NCBI GenBank assembly: GCA_950295325.1
Contig: OX485804.1
Span: 63,890,533 to 63,954,532, forward strand
DNA from: Polytrichum commune
Lineage: Eukaryota > Streptophyta > Polytrichopsida > Polytrichales > Polytrichaceae
DNA: 64,000 nt
Reading direction: 5' to 3'
The notes below the pieces were generated by a model. The model was not told where the DNA came from. It did not search any database and saw only the letters and a list, made by a program, of their open reading frames with translations. How positions within the stretch are numbered: position 1 is the stretch's first letter; every line of letters begins with the position of its first letter. Position numbers and translations under genes: made by a program. This document shows positions 1-12,279 of the stretch, piece after piece.

Positions 1-1290
1 TGAAAAAGCAAAAAACTCAACAAATTACAAGCCATGCATGCAACATCAGATGCACTAATAAGCACAGTGCAAACAGCATATTGGCCAGTACTGGTCCCCG
101 TGATGAGCTTTCGAGCTCACTCAATTATATACGCCCCAAATTAAAGGTACTGATGAGCTTAGCTCACTTCCAAGCGTCACTTTAATTAGGGCCCCGCATT
201 GAAGTTCCAAGTCAACTGGCTGCCATCGAGCTCTCTGGATATATAACTTCCTCCCATCTCTGGACCCCAAACTATATATATATAAACACTATCAAAAAAA
301 CTATCAGAAAAGAGCATGCAGACCATGTCACATTAACTTAGACATAATTAAAGTTAAGCCCAGTACGAACGGCATGCAAGCTACTTATGGGCTGGCCACA
401 CACACGCTTATTAGCTCGTGAGTGAGTGAGTACCAACACTTTCATCGGCTTTGATGTTAACTGTTCTTCATCACGAGGCTCAACACACGATTGCGGTTTC
501 CAAACTTGTAGGAGTAACTCCAATTTGATCATTGTCACGACTCTGGACTCGAGCCTGCTGCTGCGGTAGCCTTTAAATGAGGGCCTATTCCATGAGTACG
601 AGTACTATACACGCAGTGCAGATTTTGATCATTCCCGCTTCCATAAAATAGCTGTAAGTTAATACGCATCCGCATGTGTTGGAGGGAGGGAATAATCGTG
701 TAAAAGTGTAAGGTAGAAATAAGGTGATTCACATTGAGGATTTGGTCTGACAATCGTGAGATCATTTTCCAAGATAGACGAGAAGGATTCGTGAAGAATG
801 CAAGTTGTTTCATATTTTTCTGCCTTATACAAAAAATGCTACAATTTTTCAAAGTGGAAAGTTGTCTAAACCCCTACTCGTTCACTAGATTCTCCCTACA
901 CCGAACACTGTAATTCGCATTTCCATACATAACATCGCCTAAATCGGCTACCTTGTGATGCTAGGATTAAAAGTATGCAGTATGATTAAAAGTACTGCGA
1001 TCTGTGATACCTTGTGATATATTAACACTTGCCTCCCATTGGCTACAATAAGTGTACACGCATTGAAGTTGCCGCCGAGCCATGATCGGTTTTAGAAATG
1101 GCACTTCACCATTATGATGGCGGTCTAGTGCACGGCTAGACGGTGGTTAACGGGCTATGGTATTTCTACCTTACATCTCATTCACCCAACGTAACATGCC
1201 TGAAGTAGAATGCAATCCATAGTTTTTTTTTATAAATTTGATACCGTAACTGGTTTTAAAATCTTGAATAGTCTACTGAGAGTTATTTGA
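1..1290. other. Gene-free AT-rich sequence
   Basis: No gene recognised. TGATGAGCTT followed by AGCTCACT occurs twice (about 101-121 and 151-168). The part near 780-900 loosely matches 38860-38960 (GTGCAAGTTGTTTCAT, then CCCCTACT), suggesting a dispersed repeat. Confidence 0.4.
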
Positions 1291-1349
1291 GATGATACGG
1301 CAACAAACTTATAGGGAGTCAAGTTGTAATGTTGGATGGGTGAGAGGTA

Positions 1350-1352
<3 letters not shown>

Positions 1353-1382
<30 letters not shown>
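1353..1382. repeat. (CT)15 microsatellite
   Basis: Fifteen CT units, uninterrupted. Confidence 0.95.
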
Positions 1383-1385
<3 letters not shown>

Positions 1386-1399
1386 CTTGTGTGCCCCTA

Positions 1400-1655
1400 A
1401 GATTGAGTGCCACTTTACATTGGAGTTGGCCCCTTGACCCTGTGATATGCAAAATATGTGATAGGTTGCTAGAGATAGTCCAAGTTCACTTTACACTAGA
1501 CGTTGAAGGCTTGAGGTACCAGAGAAATCAAATGGATGAAAATTTCTATATGACCTCCTACATGGCAGCAAGTGCATAATGCTTCATGGTCTACCTACCA
1601 AGTATTGCATTAGGCCAATCAAAAAGAGATAAGTCTAACACAAAACTAGGAGTAG
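1400..1655 (+). repeat. Dispersed repeat sharing TTCACTTTACACT blocks, copy 1
   Basis: Collinear with 20185-20395: CCCTTGACCC, AGTTCACTTTACACT, ACAAGTGnATAATG, GGTCTACC, TTGnnTTAGG and CATCAAAAAGAG blocks occur in the same order and strand. Non-coding; the open frame through it is not supported. Confidence 0.55.
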
Positions 1656-1659
1656 TGCG

Positions 1660-1875
1660 TTAGGCCTTTGGGCCCTCACTAGGTGTAAACCCAATGTGGA
1701 CCAAGAGGAATGACCATGCACCAAAAAGTGAATGTGTTGATTTTTTTTTAAATATGTGCCCAAAGAAGGGTAGTTTTGAAAAAATTTCAAGTTTGACCAT
1801 TTTCATGTCTTCTCTTGGCTTCACTTCTCTTCACTTCTCTTATCTTTTTGTTTTCGCATGTTTTCACCTTGAATT
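1660..1875 (+). repeat. Dispersed repeat, copy 1 (GGGCCCTCACTAGGTGTAAAC end)
   Basis: Matches the reverse complement of 23340-23570: both read GGGCC(C)CTCACTAGGTG, AATGTGGACCAAGAGGAATG, ACCAAAAAGTGAA and TTCTCTTGG. The outer end begins GGG and is preceded by TTAGGC, consistent with a Harbinger-type terminus beside the transposase remnant at 2051. Confidence 0.6.
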
Positions 1876-2050
1876 TCAATAAGCATGCAATGAAGGAGAG
1901 GAGGAGACAAATTTGGCTCTTAGGCTTATACATGCTTTTGTACATGCTTATAAAGCATGTTGTCGACAACAAGCATTGATTTTGCAAGGATAATGAGAGA
2001 AGTTTGCAATTTTGAGCTTGGTTTATGAGAATATGCTGGTATAAGAGTGG

Positions 2051-2822
2051 GTAGCAATATCATTGCATAGGTTGGGTAGTGGTGATGGATTGCAAAACAT
2101 AAGAAATTTGTATGATATCTGCGAGAGTACATATAAAAAATTTGTAAAGACTATTGGACTAGACTGCATGTTATGGGATCGTGAGTTTAGTTGGCTAAGA
2201 ATTTTTCACAATTGAGTTGTTTTTCAAATTAGGAGAATTGAACGTGGATGTATAGAAGGTAGGTTTCAACTATATGAATTTATAGGAGACGCTGCATATC
2301 CGGTGATGCCTTGGTTGTAATGTCCATTTAAACGTACAAATGCAACATTATTCATGAATGAGGAAAATTAAAAATTTATTCGGCCCTCAACCATGATATT
2401 ATGTAGAATGGGAATTTGGATTTTTAAAGGGTAGATGGAGGCTGATAATGAAACGATGTGAAGTACCTTTGAGGAGTATGTCCGATATTGTAGCAACTTG
2501 CATAGTAATGCACAATTTGTACATTGTAAACAACAAAGGTATTGAAGATGAATGGATTGTTGAAACAAAAAATATTTTAGGTAAAAGAATTAATGAGGAC
2601 GAAATACGAAAAGACAATGAATCACGGGGAGAATAAATTGAATTTGTTAAAGTAAAAAATAATGATTTTAAGTAGGGAAGTTGATCCAATTACAAATGAA
2701 AAAAATGATGAAAGGACATATTTATTTTTACTGAGAAAAAATAAGAAGGCAAATGACCTTCTTCGTGAAGCCATAATGATGTATAAATTACAAGCCAAAA
2801 TTTTGTGGCAGTATAAGCTATG
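2051..2822 (+). pseudogene. PIF/Harbinger transposase remnant
   Basis: A DDE-type nuclease of the Harbinger group would cut and paste the element. Fragments in order across frames: VAISLHRLGSGDGLQNI near 2051-2110; a large deletion that removes the first catalytic regions; YEFIGDAAYPVMPWL near 2270-2320, containing the Asp of the G-D-x-x-Y-P motif; VEWEFGFLKGRWRL near 2403-2445 with the conserved Glu; then IVATCIVMHNLYIVNN and the tail EVDPITNEKND...KANDLLREA ending at TGA 2820-2822. Frameshifts and internal stops make it a pseudogene. The repeat at 1660-1870 may be its 5' end. Confidence 0.75.
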
Positions 2823-3539
2823 AAACAAAATCTAGTAGCACATAAACAGACCGTGACTTTGAGACAAATGTAATAAAATAGTAATTGGAATTTAATTAGG
2901 AAAACAAAATTAAAATTTATCCATGTTTGTCAAGAAATTCATTGATTCCTTGAATGATGCAAGAAAAATTCTATAATTACCAACAACTTGCTCTAGTAGA
3001 ATTTCAATATTTAAAAAAAAATTAAGAAAATCTTTTGTATTGCAACAATTGATGGTGTGGCAATTGGTGATATAACATTAGTTTCTTCACATGAAATAGA
3101 TGTAGACAATATAATATATTTTTCTCATGATTCTATAGCATTTGCAAGAAACTAGTTGTGCGTACTTGCCCTGCTACCATGTCATTCATCCATTTTACTA
3201 AACCACCTACATTCTTATTTCCTATCAATTTCTGAAACTTCATTGGCCCTCTTGTCAATTTTATATTATTTGATAATGAACTTGTATTTATTCTTATGTG
3301 ACAATAAAAAATGATTGAAGCCCTTAATTATACCCACCAATTGAATTTGTAGTTTCATGCATGAGTTAATACATGAATGAAGTAGTAAAAAACATAATGA
3401 CAATCCGAAAGACAAGCAAAAAGGGCCTGAAATTGGTAAATGTAAATAAAATTAAAAAATCAACATAAAATAAATAAATAAAATGTTGTATATGAGAGCA
3501 ATGTGAGTAGGTAGAGATCAAAAATATGAGATGTGCTAA
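2823..3539. other. Very AT-rich sequence between Harbinger remnant and SINE
   Basis: No coding signal I trust. Possibly the 3' non-coding part of the Harbinger element, but no terminal inverted repeat was found here. Confidence 0.35.
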
Positions 3540-3764
3540 TGATTAGAGCTAGTGGTTAGAGGAAGGGGGAAGAAGGGCCTTACACGGAAGAGATGAGGTT
3601 TCAAATCCTCTCGCGCATGGGAAAACTTAATAGAGTAACTAAACTCGAAGCCCCCGTGGCAGTGGCTGCTCACAACTTTGCGGAAGGGGGCATATAGGGA
3701 CTCACAATGAATGACCTCATCATACGGCCCACATACAACATCATTTGCCATATTACTTTTTTTT
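3540..3764 (+). mobile_element. tRNA-type SINE
   Basis: The start resembles a tRNA body: AGAGCTAGTGGTTAGAGG (A-box like, about 3545-3562), then GGTTTCAAATCCTC (B-box like, about 3597-3610), about 45 bp apart, as in an internal RNA polymerase III promoter. The remaining ~150 bp is tRNA-unrelated body, ending with a T8 run at 3757-3764 that could be a pol III terminator. It does not fold as a complete tRNA, so it is not annotated as a tRNA gene. A minus-strand frame across it is chance. Confidence 0.62.
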
Positions 3765-6700
3765 AAATGACTTACATTTTAAAAAACATTGGTTTTTTAA
3801 TCTCTTTTCAAATAGCAATTAAGTTATACACTTCAATGAAATTCCACTTGATTCTTCTCATATCTTCTTTTTCTTCACAAGATCCGCCAATCTCAATCGT
3901 ATCCTTCTCGTCAGTTTTCTTCATCTTCTTTGCTTCTTTTTGTGTTGGACGCTCTTTCTCCTTTCCAACAAGTTGGTTCTATACTGTTGCTGCTATTTTT
4001 TTCATTTCCTTGCAAGATTCATGCTCCAATAGTTGAAAGGGGACTAAATAATTATCCACCTTGCCAAAAAAATCAAACATGGGTGAAATTGGAGGAGGGC
4101 AAAATGCATTAGAATGAGAAGGGAGCAAATTAAGACCATGCAACATTTGAGAAATCAATGTTTAGTTATTCTAGAAAATTGGAGATGCCATCTCTTGCCT
4201 TCATTGTGAATTATGTGGCCATGCTCCTTGTGACTATCTACGTGACTCCTCATCAACAATATATCTTTTCATGTTTTGAAAAAAAATTGATACATTACTA
4301 TCCAAATGAGATGTACTTAAGGAAACATGGAATAACTTGGTAAGAGGAAAAAACCCCATTCTCAATACATAAAAAGCTATAGTAACGTGTAACTTCAAAT
4401 GGTAGCACATACTAATAGGTACCCACCAGTGTACGTTCGTGGTCTTTAGGTTAATTCAAATTTTATTTGGAAGATGAGAAAGCAACAAGTTATTCTCCAG
4501 GATCAAACTTTCTAAGGTAGAGGGTGCTAAAACCAACACCCCACCCAAAAGCAATACCTATAAACACCTCCCAATCATCGACACTCTATTGCCTTGAACC
4601 GTTTCCCATGGAAAAGGAGTGACGGGTTAGGTGCCATTAGTGCCGCCACCACATACCAACCTCCACTACCTCCATATAGGGTAGGTAATGGGCTCCACTC
4701 TATCTCGGGTCAGTTCCAGGTGGGTTTAGGGTGGCTTGTCAATGCCTATTCTAGTCATTCTATTCACATGGGAGGAGTAATTCAAGCCCACAAAGCCATG
4801 GGGGTCGGTTGTGGGCAGCAAGGGAGTCAGTACCGAGGATGCAAGGGGATGGTTATACAACCAAACCAAGCGGGACCATGAAGGTGGCTCTGTTGAACAT
4901 TAATCCAGCTTGAGTTTAGTACCCAACTATGTTGTGTTGATTCTAGGCAACAAAAATAAGGGTCATCATCATACATAGTTTAAGGAAGCTAATGGTTTTG
5001 ACTTAGAATATTCATTAAATATTCAATTGAGGCTAAATTTTTCTTCCTCTTTACACCTGTGTTTAGCCCAAAGGCAAATATGAATTTTTGTATTCTATAT
5101 CAATCACATTGCGACGTGTACTATGTGCAATAACTTAAAGTATTGGTTGAGCTCCCTCTACCTTACTTCTCTACAATATGGCTTTTATGTTCACATCAAA
5201 GACCACAAATTAGTCTAGTAAATTTACTACTTCAACCAAATTAGCCCGCAACCTATAGGGGCTTGTTGTAGACAACCCTTTTATCTAGGATGCGTAAGTT
5301 TATCTAGTAAGGTAGGCATACCCTGGTACCTATAACCAACAAATAACCAACTACCAATGTCATCTTGAACCCCGCACATGTATATGCATGTGGCCGTACA
5401 TAGTGTTGGTTTTGGGTATAAGCACTTAACATGTCAAGAAGTTTGAACCCTTCAATACAATACGCTTATTTTTATTGTCCCATTCATAGAGTCAACCTCT
5501 AAAACCAAACGGATAAAGAAAAGGAAGGGGGGGGGGGGGGGGGCAAGGAGAAAAAAAGGAATCGCGAAGGCGAATAAGCTCTTCAATTACGCTTCCTCCA
5601 CTAGGAGATGGCGTTTATATCTATATGTGTGCTCAAATTTATAGTCCAATACCTAGATGTAATTCCTACCATGATGGTTTATTTTCTTCATTCTAAATCA
5701 TGGTGTATGTATATATTGGTGTTGACCATTTACACGGGCGGGGGTGGATATATGAGAAACCTTAGGAGGGTGAGTCTCCTTTAGGTGCACTTGTCATTTA
5801 TCCCTCCCCCAAAAATCACTATCTCATATATGCATATATTACAAAACTAGGTGGAGCAATATCCATCCCACATGTATACTTTGTAAGATTTAATTTTTTT
5901 TTAATCATATATGTGGTACTGTACATGCTACATTGAGAGCTTCCCCCCTTCCCCCCAGGTTGGTTGTCAATCTAAGTCACGTGCTTATGGATCATAGGTA
6001 TATGAATGTTTAGGTTGATTAAATAACTGACTCATTAATATCTCCCACCTAAAAAATCAAATGAAATGTTTTATTAATACCTTAAAATTTTGGAGACAAA
6101 TATATCAATTCATTGATAAATATCTCTAATTTTAGGAGTGAAATAGTGTTTTATATGATGTATCATCAACTACATTTTATTATTGTGATGGGGAGTTCCT
6201 TTTATTCAATGACTAAACTTTGAATCCAACAACATGAAAAATAATGGTTTTGATATATGAGATGTGGAACCACCAACTAATGGTCTCATAATATTGAGAA
6301 ATAATGTACTAAAAAAGAGATTTACTTTGATACATTACATGAGCCAACTTAGTTGAATTGAGGCATGAACCAATTATTGCCACCAAGAGCCTCATGGGCT
6401 CTCTCACTCTCAAAGAAAAGTCACTATGGAGCCACATCATATCTTCACATGCATCTCAACCCCCCCCCCCAATTAGCATGGGGTTCTTTAACATTTCAAG
6501 AATAGATAAGGGCAACTCTCACTTAATTTATTTTTTTAAAAGGGAGAATGATGCTCTGAATTTTTTGGAAGCTCGTAGAAAATCATGAAGACTTGTAGGA
6601 AACATGTATTCATGCATGGGGTGCAACGACCTAAACTAAACATGTTTCAAAATTGGCACTCAAGCTCATTGTGAGAGACACTCATCATCTTGTCATTGAC

Positions 6701-7709
6701 TTTTGATCATCTCTAGAATAGCTGTATGAATTTCTAATTTGGGTATTTTAATCCTAAGTACATTATACATGTATATTCTGAATATATGGGAATTTTCTAT
6801 TTCAATTGAGCTTCCTCATCCATCCCATCATCCAAATTGAAGAAAAACAATATTCTCACTAGTTGCCCCAACTTGGATACTTAAATTTTATGACCATTGA
6901 ATATGTTGAATCTTCTCAATTTTTGTTGTAACGAAGACACTTTTCCTCTTAAATTATTTGTTATTTCCACATACAAGTAATTTGCATGAACTGTTTTGGT
7001 GATAGTGGGTTGAGTTGCTCTCAACATTAAGGGTGGCATGATTGCACCATGTGTAATAAAGAGTTAATCATGTGGCTCCATTTGAATGGGGAAATGCTAC
7101 CATGTGGCAATGAAGGGTTAATCATGTGGCTACATCTTAATAGGGGAATGCTACCATGTAAGCGGTGGACAATGAACAATGAGTGGCGAGAAAAAATAAT
7201 CTATTTGTAATAGACTCACTAGTATCCTATTACCGTAGTATTATGACACACAAAACAACTTATGGTCGACATGAACATAAAAAGCAAGTTAAGTAAAAAA
7301 ATCAAACTCATGTCCCATTGGCAACCATTTTGCCAGCTTTAATCTCAAACAACACTTCCTGCATTTTAATGGACGAGTTCTATTATCCATGGTACAGCAA
7401 GATAAATCATGCTACTACAATATGTAGTACAACCATAAGTTTGCCAAAGTATTCCTATCAAGCTTGGAAATTGTAAGTCGCCACTTCATTCCATTGGCTT
7501 TTAAGGTTTCAGAAAGAAAAAACGACAAGGATGGAGGAAAGGTGGTAATTCCATTAGCATGCCAATTTAGAAGTGACTGCAAGAATTCAACAAAGCAAAT
7601 TAACGCTTGGCACTGTCAAGTAATTCAAGCCTCTACTTGACAGAGGCAGATTTCATGCCAATTAGACTACCTGCGTTCAGAGAAGAAATCCAAGTAATCT
7701 GCTACACAA
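3765..7709. other. Gene-free AT-rich sequence
   Basis: Short open frames only, most with non-ATG starts. A 17-base G run lies at 5527-5543 and an 11-base C run at 6460-6470. Two near-identical blocks, AATCATGTGGCT and GGGGAATGCTACCATGT, occur at about 7065-7105 and 7120-7160. No gene seen. Confidence 0.4.
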
Positions 7710-7712
7710 GTA

Positions 7713-8209
7713 CCGTAGCTCTCTAGCAGCTTGGGCAGAAGATCATTAATTTTAAAGGTGCCTAAATCTCTAGGAAATCAATTTTGTTGAGTGTCCTAAA
7801 AAAAAGAAAAAGAAAAAGAAAAAAGAAACATAATTCAAAGAGTGCCTAAAATCATAATAATGCAACCTCCTTCTCCATAGCTTTCTCGAGCTCCAATCTT
7901 TTGCCTAAGCTCTCAAGTTCACGCTCCACATGTACATGCATTTCCTCTCTATCAATGGATTTAAACATACATTGCAATGTCTTCTGCCTTGCCATTGTCA
8001 CTCTTCTCAAGCTTAATATCTCACAAACACCATAGCAACATAGTCTCTCACAAAGAGCACTCCATATGACTTTGATGAATGTCTAACTTATTTTAATTTA
8101 CTTTATGAATTTGCCCAATTTTAGAATATTATTCTATGGTCGCCTAAGTTACTTTTGCACTTTAATTAATTATTAGGTAGAAAGGTGCCCAAGTTGCTAT
8201 AGAGCTACC
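7713..8209. mobile_element. 497-bp TIR element (copy 1)
   Basis: Ends CCGTAGCTCTCTAGCAGCTT and, as reverse complement, GGTAGCTCTATAGCAACTT. GTA flanks both sides (7710-7712, 8210-8212), matching the 3-bp duplication of copy 2 at 48169. Shared inner blocks are GAGTGCCTAAAATCA, CATAGTCTCTCACAAAGA, AATGTCTAACTTATTTT and TTTGCCCAATTTTAGA. A 3-bp duplication containing TA suggests a PIF/Harbinger-like or CACTA-like mechanism; the ends match neither superfamily's best known termini. Superfamily unassigned. Confidence 0.8.
7852..7995 (-). pseudogene. 47-codon ORF inside the TIR element, probable transposase N-terminus
   Basis: Starts with ATG on the minus strand (MARQKTLQCMFKSIDREEMH...) and runs to TGA within the 497-bp element. 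The product is highly charged, with a regular E/K/L pattern in its second half (VERELESLGKRLELEKAMEK) suggesting a coiled coil. It lies just inside the right terminus and reads inward, as the first exon of a transposase would. The segment is absent from the copy at 48169-48611. The function is inferred from position only. Confidence 0.5.
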
Positions 8210-8212
8210 GTA

Positions 8213-11200
8213 ACCATCAAAATAGATGGCCTTTGTAAATGATTAATTCACCTCTTTGTCCTTTAAATACCTTCTTGGGTGTTTCTTGGAAAACCATGGC
8301 ATGAATGAAGCATTTCTTTAACTTTTCCAAGGCTATTGACCTCACGGGTAGATCACTCTAAGGCATTTTTGTGCACCACGTGCGGCTGGGGTTTTTTTTG
8401 TTTTGGGGCTATTTACCTTCAAGGGATGAATTAAAGCCTCCCTATAATTACTTAAATTTCAAAAATGGCCCATTTGTTTGCACCCTTCCATTACTTATAT
8501 TGTCCAAGTCACTGCAATTTTTTGTACTCTATATTCCTTTTAAAGACGGCGCGTTCCCTTTTCATCCATTTTTGGACAAACAGAAATCCCAATTATCATC
8601 CATCCCCGTGAGTCCTAAACCCATTTACATACCATACTAAACATACCTTCTAGGATCCTTCTCTTCAACCCCTATATTAATTTTACAAAAAATAATGGCC
8701 CACGTTTTATGTCCATCTAACTTATAATGGGATTGTCTACATTTAATGGCCCCTTCATTATTTGGAATTCCTTTATAATTTTTATTTCAAATGATTTTAA
8801 TCCTCTTTATATTATGCCGCACATCGTTTTTAAAATGCACTAAGTGATCTACCCGTGATTGACCTTCCAAATTTCTTTGCTCAAAAAACTCCATCTACAA
8901 AAGATGATGGGTGGCTTGCAACATACTACAATGACATAAAGTAATTGAGGCTCCTTTATTTATAAGAACATCAAGATCGTGACCTTCTTGATGACTGAAT
9001 ATGCCTTGATTATTGCATCTTTCTTCTATCATTCAAAGCAAGGAAGAATTATACTTTCTAGTTGATTGGTATTCGTAAATCATTTCCTCTTAAATACTTA
9101 AGGCAATCTTTTTGCTTATTATCAGAATCTGGCTCTTATCATAGTCATTCAATTTTGAGTCATTCCTTCTAATTCAACATTATCCACCATTTAGTATTTT
9201 CAAATAATTATACTCTCACATACATCATTTAGTATCCCAACTAAGATCTTCCCTCATATATAGTTCAATTCATTAAGCATTTTCATTTGGGTATTGATGC
9301 TTTAGCACATGCTATAGAATGCACTCTCTTACTAATTAGACGATTTCTACTCCGTTAAACTTTTAAATATGTAACAAGATGGCAAAATCGCTCACGACAG
9401 CCTACTACACTTAGGTAGGCAATTTACTCAATTCCCATGAGAGGCAATAGTCTCCTTGCATTTCTTCATGATTTAAACTGGTAAGCATTGAATTTGACAT
9501 AGACCATTGACTTATAGATTTAAACCTTTTTAACATACAAATTATAGCATGAATATTGATGATCAATTGTTTTAGTACACTTTCAATAATTTACAGGTAA
9601 AATTACATAATTGACACAATGGCAATGGCCTCAGTAAATATCTCTTAGGAGGGATTGCCACCACTAGTTTCTTCCCACTAGGATAAATGATATCTCTTTA
9701 TATATGCAAGAAGAATCAATAGCTGATCTTGTAAATTCTTACAACTCTTTTGTTTGTTGACCAAGGAATCACTCCTCTCGCACTCAAGAATTACACACAG
9801 ACCGTTGTCTTCTAATCTTCGTTCCTTGCTTCGTCTCCTCCTCCTTCTCCTCTTTTGTTCTCTCTCCCTTCTGATATATCATTTTGGTGGGCACATGTCC
9901 ATCCTAACTTACTTGTTACAATTAGACTATAGTCTTTTCACTTCTTACTTCCTGATATCTCACGTTTATAGCATGTTCATACTTATTCATTTGAAAATTA
10001 TGGTTCATATACATGAATGTTTACATTGGAATCCTACATAATTAAAGAAATAGAACAAATCAACATCATAGGATGGTTGACCAGTTAATTTGTACATCCA
10101 AAATGACCTTGATATACATCATTTGGCACAACCACACGAGCATACGTCTAAGATCAAACTCCCTTGTCCCCCCCCCCTTCTATATATATTCCCAAACCTC
10201 CTTGTACTAGTCTCCAAAAAAAGTATGGCTCACTTACTTCCATAACCCATACTTTTGTTTGAACATTTGATCAAGGTTCATGCTCAGAATGAGCATCATT
10301 TTTAGTGTGTCCACTCCACATACATTTAGACAATGATATACATTCACATACCCCTCTCATCATGCCACCTTTCATTAGCAAAAACATTGGGCTCTTGCCA
10401 CATCCAAATTGATGGGTCATGGTTAACCCCATGGTGAATTTTGTCTTTTTCTTCAAGGTGTACCTCCCAGTGTCGACCCCGGAATCCAAACAACCCCCCC
10501 CCTCCAAACCTGATTCTCTGCCACACAGAAATTCCAGTGGTGTGTTCTCTTCATTTGCCATCGTTGTTGCTAAACCAAACATATTTCTGCTTTACATTAA
10601 TTTAATCTAGTGGTATTACTTCCAAAGTAAGTGATAACATCCAATGAGCTTATTTAAATTAAACATTACACCTATGTTGTTTAGACAATATTTTATTATA
10701 TAAAACACTTTCAAAATAAGTGTTTACATTTTACAAGTTCCGGTATTGTTTCAAAGCTTTATCCCATATTTTTTAAAGATCAAAATGGTGCAATAAATTA
10801 TTGTGTCACATATGGAATGAAGAATGTATGGATGCAATAAGGTACAATTCCCAAACACAAACCAAGAATGTGGGCCCTCCAAGTCACCTCGGTCGCCGAG
10901 TGGAAATGGTTGTTCAACAACCAAGGACCCACCAGGATGAGGGCGGAGTGAAGATGGAATGGAAGTGGGGTCCTATTTACCCATGGGGAGGGTGTGCTTA
11001 CCTCGTCCCATGTTGCTAGACCAACTATAACAACATTTGTGTTGTCTCCTTGCTTTGGAGCTGCTCCTTTGATGTAGGTGCACCAACTTCCTACATTGTT
11101 GGGACCAAGGATGAGCAAATGAACATGACACAACCTTTGGCTCTTATGTCACATCACAAATGACATGATGCCTATTGACGTGGTAATTCTTTTGTCTATG

Positions 11201-12279
11201 GAAATTTATTGTTAAGAAATTACCTTTTTGGTTGACTGCTATAATTGATTACTACTAGTGACTAATTTCTAAAAATGATTTGCATAATTCAGAAAAAATA
11301 GGAAAATTAGGACCGTTAGATCTTATTAGATGTAAAATCTAACCGATCTAGTTTTTGTAATTTCTTGTTTTTCCTAAAAGTCAACTACTAGTAGTAGTTG
11401 ACCGGCTAGTCGATTGCCCTTGGTTGAGTGCAATAGTCAATTTTAAGCAGCCGAGCTAGAGAAGTAGACCAACTAGTCATTGCTAAACCAACAAAAAAAA
11501 TTCCAAAAATTCTAAATGAATTTGGACCTTCGGATCTTGTAGACAACAAATTTTAATAATTTCGAATTTCTTGGGGGATTTTTCTTTTTCTTTTTCAATC
11601 AACTGCCATGTCAAGTGCAATGTAGCAATCTACTAGACCATTGATTAGGGGGTTGATTGCATCAAGCTACCCTTGGATAAACTATCAAATTTACCCCCTA
11701 CTGACGTGACGTTTTTGGGTCTAACCTCATGTCTCCATCCATGATGTGATGGACGTGGACGTAAAATCCGTGGTTGGAACGAGACTCTTCTTCGTTGTTG
11801 GTGTGGATAACTCCGTTATTGTGCAATCGCCCGTAGCCAACAAGCTCCCTCCTTCACTATCCAAGCTCCTTCCTTTCATTAATCTCCCTCCTTTGGCCAA
11901 CAAACCCCCTAGTTCATCATCCTCCACCCCCTACAACTCCCAATAATTATGGGTTGCCCTTAGAGATTGGGTTGGAGGTGGTGCTAGATTCTTTAGCCTC
12001 TCATTGGCCGAAGGTACTAAGGCTCCCATTGGCCCATACAAGGCTTCATTCCCATTGACATGCGAATCAAACCCCGTTGAGTAAAAGTGACGAGGTTAGT
12101 TGATAAGGATTTATCATAAAGATGTTTGTCTAGCACCCAATATTAAAGGCATAGTGTGTTTAGGAGTTATGTAACATGTTTGTTGTCCATTGTTTGGTAG
12201 TAAGTGTCATGGAAAAATATCAATAATAAGTTTCATGTCACTTATCTTGGTATTGTTATGAGGGCAAACAATCTCTTCC
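8213..12279. other. Gene-free AT-rich sequence
   Basis: No gene recognised. It contains a C run near 10170, overlapping frames on both strands at 10270-10610 and 10800-11130 that I do not trust, and a perfect 21-base palindrome at 11381-11401 (TCAACTACTA, G, TAGTAGTTGA). Confidence 0.4.

Noticed and set aside
3004-3160. A TIDG motif (near 3045) as the first catalytic Asp of the Harbinger transposase.
   Set aside because: It lies downstream of the C-terminal part, so the order is wrong; AT-rich chance is more likely.
3540-3620. Possible tRNA gene (A-box and B-box like motifs).
   Set aside because: No acceptor stem or anticodon arm pairs around the boxes, and the sequence continues into a ~150-bp body with a T-run, which fits a SINE better.
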